Assembly (NCBI RefSeq): GCF_030733385.1
Contig: NZ_JASHJC010000001.1
Coordinates: 62,001-126,000, forward strand
Direction of reading: 5' to 3'
Source: Roseovarius sp. MMSF_3359
GTDB taxonomy: Bacteria > Pseudomonadota > Alphaproteobacteria > Rhodobacterales > Rhodobacteraceae
Length of the DNA: 64,000 nucleotides
The position numbers were made by a program, and so were the translations under genes. The notes under the pieces are model-generated. The model worked only from the letters and a program-made list of their open reading frames with translations. It did not search any database and was not told the origin of the DNA. Shown here piece by piece: positions 35,619 through 44,080 of this stretch (within the stretch, counting starts at the first letter, position 1; each line of letters starts with the position of its first letter).

Positions 35619-36944
35619 ATGAACTGGAAAAATCGCCCAAACACCGACGGTGTGATCGCTCGCGCCGAAGCGCGCAACGCGCAACGTGGTGCGGGAACGG
35701 CAAAAATCATCATCATCACGATCGCGGGTTTCATCGCGGGCGCTATCTGGCTCGCGACCGCGACGACGGTGCCGGAACTGGTGCGCGCCCAAGGAGAATT
35801 GCTCCCCACAGGTAACTACCAGCAAGTACAAGCGCCCGAACAGGGCATCGTGAGGGCGGTTCTCGTCGAAGAGGGGGACAGTGTTGCGGTCGGGCAGGTC
35901 TTGACCGTCCTTGCGTCCGCTACGCTGGAACAGGAGTGGCAGGATGTCAGCCGGGAGAGGAACGCCCAGGAATTGCGATTGCAAAATTTGCGCGTGATCG
36001 CGAAAGTGGCCAGCTCAGGGCGGATGATTGCTCCGGATGAAATCGCTGCCATGGCGCCGGTCGATCTGTCCTACGCCATCGCCCGGCTGGAGCTATTTGC
36101 GGACCAATATGCGGTTCAGCAAAAACTCGAGAAACACCTGCAACACACGCAATCGACGCTCAAAAATGCGCGCTCCCTGACGCTTGAACGTATCGAGGAA
36201 CGCAAGAAGCGGGTCGACCGTGCAGAGCGTCTGTTTGGGGAAAACCTGACGCCGCTCCGTGATCTGGAGAGGCAGCAGGACAGCCTGGATCAATTGCGGG
36301 CCAGCCTGATCGAGATCGACATTCGCCTGTCGCAGGCGGCCAAGGAGCTTGGCAGCGCAAGCGCCCCGCTGGAGCAGACGCGCATCGCGCTGATGGAACA
36401 GACGAACAAGGAGATTTTTGACCTTGAACAGGTGGTGGCGCAACTGACGCTACGCGAAAACGCGCTGCGACAACGGCAGGCCTCATTGGAAATCCGTGCG
36501 CCTGAATCCGGCGTGATCCACGCGGTTGGCTTTCCGAATCCTGGCGAAGTGATTGCCACTGGCACAACCCTTTTCGAACTGATGCCCTCGGGGCCGCAAC
36601 TGGTTGCACAACTCAAGATCGACCCGGTGGACATCGGTCACATCAAGCGAGGCGATACGGTGGCGCTGAAATTTGACACTTTCGATCCCCGTCGTTTCGG
36701 TCAGGTCGCAGGCCGGATCAGCAGTATTTCCCCAAACTCGGTCATTGATGAACAAACCGGCGCTGGTCACTTCCGGGCGACAGTCGCATTGGAGCAGGAA
36801 GCCATTGGCAGCGGTGTTTGGCAACGGGAGCTTCAGGCGGGAATGGGCGCCTCTGCCGAGATCGTGACAGATGAGCGGACCGTGCTGGCCTACCTGATGA
36901 AGCCGATCAAACGCTCCTTCGATAATGCCTTTGGCGAACGCTGA
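35619..36944 (+). CDS. HlyD-family membrane fusion protein of type I secretion
   Basis: The 441-residue adaptor has one N-terminal membrane helix (about 27-48), a split lipoyl domain (VQAPEQGIVRAVLVEEGDSV and later EIRAPESGVIHAV), a long coiled coil between them (about 100-290) and a C-terminal beta-barrel region. Such proteins link an inner-membrane ABC exporter to a TolC-type outer-membrane channel. GGAGGT precedes the ATG at 35619. It is the last gene of the three-gene operon; no TolC gene is present nearby. Confidence 0.92.
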   Translation: MNWKNRPNTDGVIARAEARNAQRGAGTAKIIIITIAGFIAGAIWLATATTVPELVRAQGELLPTGNYQQVQAPEQGIVRAVLVEEGDSVAVGQVLTVLASATLEQEWQDVSRERNAQELRLQNLRVIAKVASSGRMIAPDEIAAMAPVDLSYAIARLELFADQYAVQQKLEKHLQHTQSTLKNARSLTLERIEERKKRVDRAERLFGENLTPLRDLERQQDSLDQLRASLIEIDIRLSQAAKELGSASAPLEQTRIALMEQTNKEIFDLEQVVAQLTLRENALRQRQASLEIRAPESGVIHAVGFPNPGEVIATGTTLFELMPSGPQLVAQLKIDPVDIGHIKRGDTVALKFDTFDPRRFGQVAGRISSISPNSVIDEQTGAGHFRATVALEQEAIGSGVWQRELQAGMGASAEIVTDERTVLAYLMKPIKRSFDNAFGER

Positions 36945-37167
36945 CGGCACCAGCCGGTCCAGCGCATTCCAAAAGGGCCGTTTGGTGGCCGTCACAGCTT
37001 CGACGACTTGCCAGTGGAATAGGCCGGTCCTGCATTGTTACAGAGATGCGGCCGACCTGAGGTTGCAAGCCGGTTGAAGTGCGCGCTAATCAATCAAGGA
37101 CAAAACGAAGCGCCGATCCAGGCAAACGCCAGGTGGTCACCTAAGCTGCGCCGCTGCTGACGATGTG

Positions 37168-37386
37168 TCACCGGTTCAGCATCTCGAACCGGCCATCTTC
37201 GAACTCGCTCGTCGGCCTGACCCAGACCGTCCCCTGAGCGTCGTCGTAGATGACAACGGGACTACGGTCGGTCTCCAGGATACCGCGGCTGATAAACCGG
37301 TAAAGACCGCCCTTTCGGTGCCGGTGCGTTGGCACCCAATCGGCACGGATCGGTGGGCCCGGCGGCGGCGTTGCAGACGTTTTCAT
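37168..37386 (-). CDS. Small DUF1653-like protein coupled to nrdJ
   Basis: The 72-residue protein contains a DUF1653-like core: THRHRKGGLYRF, a beta-rich middle and TVWVRPTSEFEDGRF. The function of the family is unknown. I chose the ATG at 37386 because it overlaps the ribonucleotide reductase stop as ATGA, which implies translational coupling. An in-frame upstream start at 37446 lies inside nrdJ. The close link suggests a role next to nucleotide reduction, but nothing in the sequence shows which. The 223 bases between this gene and the HlyD gene hold no gene that I can see. Confidence 0.7.
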   Translation of the reverse strand: MKTSATPPPGPPIRADWVPTHRHRKGGLYRFISRGILETDRSPVVIYDDAQGTVWVRPTSEFEDGRFEMLNR

Positions 37387-39107
37387 GACGAAAGCACCGA
37401 ACCGGTTATGGCATTTGGCCGGTAGGTCGTGCACCCTTTGCACCATGCCTCGTAAGCCTGAAGGTAGACGTCTTCAAAGGCCGAGAACGGGATGTTCTCG
37501 GGACAGTTCACGGTTTTCGAGATACCGCTGTCGACCCAGCGTTGCGCCGCGGCCTGCATCCGCACATGCTCGTCCGGGCGCAAATCCTTCATCGTCACAA
37601 ATGCATCGGTCAGCGGCGTGTCCTTGCCGAACATCTTGTGGAAAAGAAGGGCCGCGTAATCTTCCACAAGCTCTTCCGATTTGCTGCCATCCGGACGGGT
37701 GATCTTGCGTTTGAACGCAGTGGCAAAAACCGGCTCGATCCCCGACGACACATTGCCAGCAAACATCGAAATCGTACCGGTTGGCGCGATCGTGGTCAGC
37801 ACGCCATTGCGCAAGCCATAAGCCGCGATTGCCTTGCGAACGTCAGGGTCAAGCGCCTGAATGCCTGGGCGCGCCTGATGTTGCTGAGGGTCGTAGAGCG
37901 GGAAGCTGCCGCGCTCGGCAGCCAGTTCGGCGGAAGCCAGGTAAGCTGCGTTCTGAATGATCTGCATCCAGGAACCCACGACTTTGGCCGCCTCGGGTGT
38001 GCCATAGCGGATGCCAAGCATGATGAGGGCGTCCCCGACACCGGTCACACCCACGCCAATGCGCCGTTTCTGCATGGCCTCCTTGCGTTGCGCATCCAGA
38101 GCGAACCCCGATGTCTCAAGCGCATTGTCCAACAGCCGTACCGCCGTCCCAACAAGGCGCTGCAGTTCCGCGGTATCCAGACGGGCATCAGGCCAGAAAG
38201 GTGATGTGACCAATCGGGCGAGGTTGACGGAGGCCAGCGGACACGTCCCGTTCGGTGGCAGCGGTTGTTCCGCGCAGGAATTCGTCGCCGAGATCTCTTC
38301 AAGATAGCCCAAGGGGTTCGCCGCGTTGATCCGGTCGATGAAAAGAACGCCAGGCTCTGCTGCGTCATAGGCACGTTCCATGATGGCCTGCCACAGGGCG
38401 CGCGCCTTGACCCGGCGGACAGGTTTTCCGTTCCACACCAGATCCCAGTTATCATTCGCGTCGACGGCCCGCATGAAGAGGTCGGTCACCATCACCGAGA
38501 GGTTGAAGTTCCGCAGGCGCATCGGATCGGTTTTCGCGGCGATGAACGCCTCGATGTCCGGATGATCACAACGCATGGTCGCCATCATCGCGCCACGCCC
38601 CATGCCCGTCACCAGCATCTTGCAAACCGCGTCACATACATCCATCGCCGCCAGCGGTCCTGCCGCCGGGCAATCCAGACCGCGCACCACGTTGCCCTTG
38701 GGGCGCAGCGTGGAGAAATCGAACCCGATCCCGCCCCCCATTTGCATCGTCAGCGCCGCGTCCTTGACCGTGTCCATGATCCCGACGATCGAATCCGGGA
38801 TCGCCCGCATGACGAAGGTGTTGCACAGCGACACGTGCCGCTTGGTTCCCGCACCGGAGAGGATACGCCCCGCCGGCAGCAGCCGGAAACCCTCCATCGC
38901 CGCATAGAACTGATCCGCGATTTCTTTCCGGGCATCTGCCCGCTCGCATTGTGCGAGGCTATCGGCCACGCGCCGCCAGGTGTCGCCGACATTATGGTCC
39001 AATGTGCGCCCTTGCGACTTGTACTGGTACTTTGCGCGCCAGATCTGCTCCGCAATTGGCTGATCGAATATCGCCGGTGAAAAAGCGACGTCTGAATGAT
39101 GTAACAT
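37383..39107 (-). CDS. nrdJ: Adenosylcobalamin-dependent (class II) ribonucleotide reductase, short form
   Basis: The protein of about 574 residues has class II features: RILSGAGT, SLCNTFVM, MQMGGGIGFDFSTLRPKG, the radical-site block SATNSCAEQPLPPNGTC and APTGTISMFAG. It reduces ribonucleotides using adenosylcobalamin, which fits the cobalamin cluster nearby. It ends at GCTTYRPNAITGSVLSS, where longer NrdJ proteins continue into a C-terminal domain with a redox CxxC tail. A CKGC pair lies just before the end. I prefer the ATG at 39107; an in-frame GTG at 39131 is possible. Two CtrA-like sites lie upstream. Confidence 0.88.
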   Translation of the reverse strand: MLHHSDVAFSPAIFDQPIAEQIWRAKYQYKSQGRTLDHNVGDTWRRVADSLAQCERADARKEIADQFYAAMEGFRLLPAGRILSGAGTKRHVSLCNTFVMRAIPDSIVGIMDTVKDAALTMQMGGGIGFDFSTLRPKGNVVRGLDCPAAGPLAAMDVCDAVCKMLVTGMGRGAMMATMRCDHPDIEAFIAAKTDPMRLRNFNLSVMVTDLFMRAVDANDNWDLVWNGKPVRRVKARALWQAIMERAYDAAEPGVLFIDRINAANPLGYLEEISATNSCAEQPLPPNGTCPLASVNLARLVTSPFWPDARLDTAELQRLVGTAVRLLDNALETSGFALDAQRKEAMQKRRIGVGVTGVGDALIMLGIRYGTPEAAKVVGSWMQIIQNAAYLASAELAAERGSFPLYDPQQHQARPGIQALDPDVRKAIAAYGLRNGVLTTIAPTGTISMFAGNVSSGIEPVFATAFKRKITRPDGSKSEELVEDYAALLFHKMFGKDTPLTDAFVTMKDLRPDEHVRMQAAAQRWVDSGISKTVNCPENIPFSAFEDVYLQAYEAWCKGCTTYRPNAITGSVLSS

Positions 39108-39168
39108 GACCCCCGGTACAACCTTTCCCACATTTGATTAAAATGCGTTTCTTGTTTGTTCTTTTTCG

Positions 39169-39234
39169 TTAACCCTTTGTTAACCAAATAAAAAATACGG
39201 GTGGATGTTTAAAAAATGGTTAAGAATCCGTTAA
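39169..39234. promoter_or_regulatory. Two CtrA-type binding sites (TTAA-N7-TTAA) upstream of nrdJ
   Basis: TTAACCCTTTGTTAAC (39169-39184) and TTAAGAATCCGTTAA (39220-39234) both match the alphaproteobacterial CtrA consensus of two TTAA half-sites with exactly seven bases between. They lie 62 and 113 bases upstream of the nrdJ ATG in a strongly AT-rich stretch, and about 300 bases from the glutathione S-transferase gene on the other side. The remaining bases to 39524 show no convincing gene. Binding is inferred from motif only. Confidence 0.55.
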
Positions 39235-39524
39235 TGAAACGGAGTGTTTCGCGATGATGGTAAACGGACTCACGCCCCAAGTTTTATTGAGTGGCAAAGG
39301 GCTTCCTGCGGCGGCAGCAGGCCCTCGGAAACAGTTCGTTCACAAGAATTTCATCCGGAGAAACCCGGGGATCGGGAAGGCTCCGGCGATGATTCGGACC
39401 CTGTGACGCCGGAAAATGGGAACAATTTGAGTATCAATCGACTCTCCAAATGGGCGCGGATTTAGCTGGATTTAACGAGGACTCAATAGCGAGGGGGAAG
39501 TGAAACAGTTGGAAGGTTGTTCTT

Positions 39525-40157
39525 GTGGTGAAACTATATGCGTGCCTGGGGTCGGGGAACTGCTTCAAACCATGGCTGGTGATGCACCAGCTCGGGCAGG
39601 AATTTAATCTGACCCTGATCGACGTGTTGAAGGGGGAACAGAAATCTCCTGAATACCTGGCCATCAACCCCCTGGGGGTTGTTCCCTATCTTGAAATCGA
39701 GGCCGGTCAGGGTATCGGCGAAAGCAATGCGATGTTGTGGTATCTCGCGGATGGCAGCCACCTTATGCCGGCGGATAGGGCCGAGCGTGCCGAGGCTTTG
39801 CAATGGATGTTCTTTGAGCAATCAAAACTCGAACCCTACATCTCGCCCGCGCGCTTTTTCACGACGATCGTACCGGAGCAACGCGAGGCGCGCGCCGATG
39901 ACATTACAAATTGGCAGGCTCTGGCGGAGCCTGGTCTTTTCCGTCTCGATGCGCACCTGGCCGGGCGGAAATTCATGCTGGCGTCGGGTTATTCGATCAC
40001 GGATATCGCCGTCTTCGGCTATGTGCATGTCCTCGAAGAGGCCGGGTTGACCCTGAGCCACTTCCCGTCCGTTGAACGATGGATCGCCGATGTGACCCAG
40101 ACCCACGGTTACCGGCCGCTGGCGGAACTGGGACAGGCGGAAAGCAAGGCGGCGTAA
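39525..40157 (+). CDS. Glutathione S-transferase family protein
   Basis: The 210-residue protein has a thioredoxin-like N-terminal domain (residues 1-80) with the INPLGVVPYL cis-Pro block and the glutathione-site GESNAMLWYLAD, followed by an all-helical C-terminal domain with YSITDIAVFGY. The substrate is unknown. The start is GTG at 39525 or 39528, with GGAAGG about eight bases upstream. The GGDEF-EAL gene follows 26 bases later on the same strand and may be co-transcribed. Confidence 0.87.
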   Translation: MVKLYACLGSGNCFKPWLVMHQLGQEFNLTLIDVLKGEQKSPEYLAINPLGVVPYLEIEAGQGIGESNAMLWYLADGSHLMPADRAERAEALQWMFFEQSKLEPYISPARFFTTIVPEQREARADDITNWQALAEPGLFRLDAHLAGRKFMLASGYSITDIAVFGYVHVLEEAGLTLSHFPSVERWIADVTQTHGYRPLAELGQAESKAA

Positions 40158-40183
40158 CCTAAATCAACCGGGCGGATGTCGCC

Positions 40184-42250
40184 ATGCGCAACGAAAGAAT
40201 TGATCTAGGCTCTTCTGTGCCGCTGTCGGAGGCGGTGTCCGAGGTATCGGGCGCCGCATCCGATCCGTTTGCCTTGGCCAGACGGTTGCAAACGGCCGTC
40301 TGGATCTATGACATTGACAATGCGCGCATCGCCTATGCCAACCAATCCGCCGTGCATCTTTGGGATGCCAAGAGCGAGGACGATCTGCGCAAGCGCGATC
40401 TGGCCAAAGATATGTCCTCGACGGTCGCGAACCGGTTGAAACAGTACCAGGCCGATTTTCAGGAGCGCGATGCCGTCTTCAACGAGATGTGGACGCTCTA
40501 TCCCAAGGGGAAGCCCACAAGCGCGATGGTGGTCTATCGGGGCTTCGAGATGCCCGATGGACGCATGGCCATGCAGTGCGAGGTTCTGGGCGAGGCGAAC
40601 GACCAACCCGACAACCTGCGCAGCGCCGAAGCGTTGCTGCACACCGATGTCATGATCACGCTTTACGAAATGGACGGCCCGCCGCTCTACATGAACCCGG
40701 CCGCTCGAAACGCGGCGAAAGAGGTCATGCAGAAGATTTCGGACAAGTTCGTCGATCACACCGATTATGACAAGCTGGTCGCCAAGATGTCGACCAGTGG
40801 CGAACACCGGATGGTGGCCAAGGTAAAGGCGGACAATGGGCAACGTTGGTATGACCTGTCGGCTAAACAGTGTTCGGACGCGGTCACGGGTGATCCGGCC
40901 ATTCTGGTCACGGCCATTGATGTCAGCGAACTTAAGATTGCCCGCGACAAGGCGCGGTACCTGGCGGATCGCGATCAACTGACCGGATGCTACAACCGGG
41001 CTTACCTGCTCCGGCACATGGCGGCGCTGGAGAAATTTAAAACCGAACGCTGCGCGCTGCTCTATTTCGATGTCGATCACTTCAAACAGATCAACGACCG
41101 GCTGGGGCACGAGTTGGGCGATGTTGTTCTGCAGCGGATTGCCACACGCACCAATGATGCGATCCGCAGCAATGACACGCTTGTGCGTCTTGGCGGGGAC
41201 GAGTTTGTCATCGTGTTCGAAGATGTGCCGAGTGAGGCGGAATTCCTGCCAAAGATCGAAAACCTGCTTGAGGTTCTGTCGCGGCCGATCACCCATGACA
41301 CGATGCGCGTGAGTGTCACGGCAAGCATGGGCATCGCGATGTTTTCGCCGGTCTCTGCCGATTTCACGGCGGTGATGCGCGAAGCCGATACCGCTCTTTA
41401 CGCATCCAAACAGGCGGGCCGAAACCGGGTCACGGTCTTCAACGATGAAATGGGCAGCAAGGCGCAGGCGCGCGATCTGGTCGAATTGCAACTCAAGAAT
41501 TCGGTCAAGGAGCGTGATTTCGTGCTGCACTTTCAACCGCGCGTGAACCTGGCCACGGGCCGGGTTGTTTCGGTTGAAGGGCTGGTGCGCTGGCAGCATC
41601 CGGATCGTGGTATCGTGCTACCGGGTGAATTTATTCCGATCTGTGAGGAGACCGGCCTGATCGAAGAGCTGGGTCAACTCGTGCTGGAGATGGGGTGCAA
41701 ACAGGCCATTGCGTGGCACCGCTCCGGCATCGACGTCGAACTTTCGCTGAACATTTCACCCCGGCAGTTTGACGATGCGAGGTTGATGGAGGCGTTGCGC
41801 GAGTTTTCCAAACATCCCGACTTCCCCGACGGCAAGATTGAACTTGAGATCACTGAAAGTGTCCTCATCGGCGATCACGGGCTGATCGAAGGGAAGTTGG
41901 AGAAAATTGCACAGATGGGGTATCGCATCGCGATTGATGATTTTGGCACGGGGTATTCGAACCTCTCCTACATCTCCCGTTTTCCGCTGAACTGCCTGAA
42001 AATCGACCAGTCGTTTATCAACCAGTTGCCCAAAACTGGGCCCATCATCGGCCTTATCCTCACGCTCGCCAAACAAATCGGGGCAACGGTCGTGGCAGAA
42101 GGTGTCGAGACCCAGGAACAATTTGACTGGCTTTGCCAGAACGAGTGCAACCAGGTCCAGGGTTTCCTGTTGTCGCGGCCTGTGCCGGTCGAGGAAATCG
42201 AGAAGGTGATAGAGAAGCTCGACCTCTCGAGACGTGGTGAATGCACTTAG
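40184..42250 (+). CDS. PAS-GGDEF-EAL cyclic-di-GMP turnover protein
   Basis: The 688-residue soluble protein has two PAS-like sensor regions (about 30-145 and 150-265), a GGDEF domain with an intact catalytic motif G337-G-D-E-F, and an EAL domain. The EAL signature reads E465-G-L, a common active variant, and the catalytic positions in NISPRQF, LEITES, DDFGTGYSNLSYI and AEGVET are kept. Both synthesis and hydrolysis of cyclic-di-GMP are possible. There are no membrane segments. It is convergent with cobF, 24 bases away. Confidence 0.9.
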   Translation: MRNERIDLGSSVPLSEAVSEVSGAASDPFALARRLQTAVWIYDIDNARIAYANQSAVHLWDAKSEDDLRKRDLAKDMSSTVANRLKQYQADFQERDAVFNEMWTLYPKGKPTSAMVVYRGFEMPDGRMAMQCEVLGEANDQPDNLRSAEALLHTDVMITLYEMDGPPLYMNPAARNAAKEVMQKISDKFVDHTDYDKLVAKMSTSGEHRMVAKVKADNGQRWYDLSAKQCSDAVTGDPAILVTAIDVSELKIARDKARYLADRDQLTGCYNRAYLLRHMAALEKFKTERCALLYFDVDHFKQINDRLGHELGDVVLQRIATRTNDAIRSNDTLVRLGGDEFVIVFEDVPSEAEFLPKIENLLEVLSRPITHDTMRVSVTASMGIAMFSPVSADFTAVMREADTALYASKQAGRNRVTVFNDEMGSKAQARDLVELQLKNSVKERDFVLHFQPRVNLATGRVVSVEGLVRWQHPDRGIVLPGEFIPICEETGLIEELGQLVLEMGCKQAIAWHRSGIDVELSLNISPRQFDDARLMEALREFSKHPDFPDGKIELEITESVLIGDHGLIEGKLEKIAQMGYRIAIDDFGTGYSNLSYISRFPLNCLKIDQSFINQLPKTGPIIGLILTLAKQIGATVVAEGVETQEQFDWLCQNECNQVQGFLLSRPVPVEEIEKVIEKLDLSRRGECT

Positions 42251-42274
42251 GCACCAACCTTGTTGGACCAGCGG

Positions 42275-43033
42275 CTAGCGCGAGCGACGACGCAGCAGGT
42301 AGATATCCATGATCCACCCGTTTTCGTCCTTCAACGCTTTGCGCCGGGTGATGATCTCATCGGCCACATCCCCCAAAGCACCTGAGATCGAGACCTCCTG
42401 TGGCATCCCGGCATAGGCGGACCACCAGATGTCGAGGTGGCCTGGTTCCAACACCTGGAACGCGCAGCTGCCATCCAGCATCACCACGATTGTATCGGCG
42501 TCCTCGGGCCACCCGTTATCGCGCAATTGCCGCCCGGTGGTGATGAGGACCGGTGCGCCGATTTCGTTCAGCGTGATGGCGTGGCTCGCGGTCAGCGCCT
42601 GGATCGACGTGATGCCGGGGGTGACCTCCAGCATGAGTTCCATTTTTGCCTTCAGACGCTCGACGATCCGTAGTGTGCTGTCGTAAAGCGATGGGTCGCC
42701 CCAGACCAGGAAGCCAGCCCTCCCGCCATCTGGCAGGCCCCTGCGAAGTTCCCGCATCCAGGTTTCGGCAATGGCGTCGTGCCAATCATCCACGCCCGCG
42801 CGATAGTTCGGGTTGTCCGCATCGCGCACGGGCAGATCGAATTCGCAAATCCGGGGGCCGTTTTCGTTCAGGACCTGCGCGCAGATCTGGCGACGGGTCT
42901 CCGCCAGGTCGTCCTTGTTATCGCCTTTCCGCGGGATCAGGATGAGGTCACAGGCATTCATGGCGTCGATCGCCTGCAGCGTCAGGTGTTTGGGATTGCC
43001 GGTGCCGATACCGATCAGGGAAAGCGCGATCAT
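42275..43033 (-). CDS. cobF: Precorrin-6A synthase (deacetylating) CobF
   Basis: The 252-residue SAM-dependent methyltransferase methylates C1 and releases the acetyl group to give precorrin-6A, a step found only in the aerobic pathway. SLIGIGTGNPKHLTLQA at the N-terminus, VWGDPSLYDS and EVTPGITSIQALTA fit CobF and the wider tetrapyrrole methylase fold. I chose the ATG at 43033; a GTG three codons upstream is in frame. It lies downstream of the CbiM-like gene, with a terminator-like hairpin between them. Confidence 0.9.
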   Translation of the reverse strand: MIALSLIGIGTGNPKHLTLQAIDAMNACDLILIPRKGDNKDDLAETRRQICAQVLNENGPRICEFDLPVRDADNPNYRAGVDDWHDAIAETWMRELRRGLPDGGRAGFLVWGDPSLYDSTLRIVERLKAKMELMLEVTPGITSIQALTASHAITLNEIGAPVLITTGRQLRDNGWPEDADTIVVMLDGSCAFQVLEPGHLDIWWSAYAGMPQEVSISGALGDVADEIITRRKALKDENGWIMDIYLLRRRSR

Positions 43034-43049
43034 GTTACCCACCGCAAAT

Positions 43050-43080
43050 GAAAACGCGGCCCCGAAAACCGGAGCCGCGT
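43050..43080 (-). terminator. Intrinsic terminator or attenuator between cbiM-like gene and cobF
   Basis: On the minus strand ACGCGGC pairs with GCCGCGT, with further inner pairs and a T-rich loop, followed by TTTT. It begins 17 bases after the cbiM-like stop and ends only 17 bases before the cobF ATG, so it should limit read-through into cobF. Confidence 0.65.
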
Positions 43081-43096
43081 CAGGATCAAGAGGATC

Positions 43097-43774
43097 TTAA
43101 CCCGCGCCATGCAGGCGTGTGTTGAAAAGTGGCCCCTTGGTCAGGTCACGCGCGCTTTTCGCCCCGGCCAAAACGGCGAGATCGGCCAGCGGTTCGATGA
43201 TGATGACCAGCATGTAGGCCGCGCCGAAGGTCGAAACGGCGGCGAGTGTTTCCGCGCCAAAGCCCTGACCATAGAGCGCCCAGAAGGCGACCCAGGCCAC
43301 AACGCCGCCCTGGTAGGCGGTCGAAAGCGCTAGCGCCTGGCTGTACTTCAGGTCCACATAGGCCGTATTCGGCGCGATGATGCGCTTGGCCAGCATGCGT
43401 ACACCGTAAAGCGGCACCAGAAGCGTGGTCACGTTGATGAAGTATTGCGGCAGATCGAAAGGTGCAAAGAGGACACCCTGCGCCAGCAGGCCCAATGCCA
43501 GGCCGAAGGCCGCCGGTGCCGCACCCAGAAGCAGGAACAAGGTCGAGCCGAGAATGAAGTGAACTTCGCTGACCCCGACCGGGTAGTGCGGCAGCACTTC
43601 GAAGAACACGAAGGTCAGCGCCGTCGCAATCAGCGTACGACCGACGAAGGAAAGCGCGCCATTCTCGCGCAGCGTATCCCACGCGAGTTTTGCGCCGACC
43701 GAGGCGGCACCTGCAGCGGTGGCATAAGACAGGGCGATTTTGGCCCCGTCGACGATACCGGGTTCAATATGCAT
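43097..43774 (-). CDS. CbiM-like cobalt transport permease component
   Basis: The 225-residue membrane protein has about six hydrophobic segments and the CbiM-type start MHIEPGIVDGAK; His2 forms part of the metal site in CbiM/NikM. It also has the block VLPHYPVGVSEVHFILGSTL, in which CbiM proteins carry a conserved Glu-His. It follows a cobalamin riboswitch, which supports cobalt uptake. No CbiN, CbiQ or CbiO gene is adjacent, so it must work alone or with partners encoded elsewhere. AAGGAGAT at good spacing precedes the ATG. Confidence 0.85.
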   Translation of the reverse strand: MHIEPGIVDGAKIALSYATAAGAASVGAKLAWDTLRENGALSFVGRTLIATALTFVFFEVLPHYPVGVSEVHFILGSTLFLLLGAAPAAFGLALGLLAQGVLFAPFDLPQYFINVTTLLVPLYGVRMLAKRIIAPNTAYVDLKYSQALALSTAYQGGVVAWVAFWALYGQGFGAETLAAVSTFGAAYMLVIIIEPLADLAVLAGAKSARDLTKGPLFNTRLHGAG

Positions 43775-43862
43775 GTTTCGATCTCCTTACCGTCTTCCCC
43801 GACGGTTTTGAAACTATGTTATGGCCCGCGTGGGGGCCGGTTGGGGCGGGCTCTTTGCCCAT

Positions 43863-44045
43863 CGACGGCAGGTCTCCTGACTTCGCGGGTCCGTGCTTGC
43901 CGCGCCTTCCCGGGCCGGGGCCCAGTGGCTATGCGGGTCGCTCGCCGCTCACAGTTGCGGGGGCAGTCACGGAATCGGCGCCTGTTGGCTACACCTCACC
44001 GTGTTCCCTTTTACCCCGGACGCTTGGCGTCGCTTGGGGAACCGT
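43863..44045 (-). promoter_or_regulatory. Cobalamin riboswitch upstream of cbiM-like gene
   Basis: Read on the minus strand, the element has the conserved parts in order: GGTTCCCC, AAAAGGGAACACGGTG, CTGCCCCCGCAACTGT, GCCACTGGG, CCGGGAAGGC and GAAGTCAGGAGACCTGCC (the B12 box region). It ends 88 bases before the cbiM-like ATG. Just before the Shine-Dalgarno there is a six-pair stem ACCGTC/GACGGT (43789-43806) that could help to control ribosome access. Confidence 0.95.
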
Positions 44046-44080
44046 CGTCTGTTTTGCGTGTCATATCGGTGATTGCCCTG

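Noticed and set aside
39244..39465. 73-codon frame starting at GTG downstream of the CtrA-like sites
   Set aside because: It has no good ribosome-binding site, no recognisable family and an unremarkable composition; it may be chance in a spacer.
40205..41599. 464-codon minus-strand reading frame
   Set aside because: It is the antisense shadow of the PAS-GGDEF-EAL gene and mirrors its codon pattern; no family features are seen.
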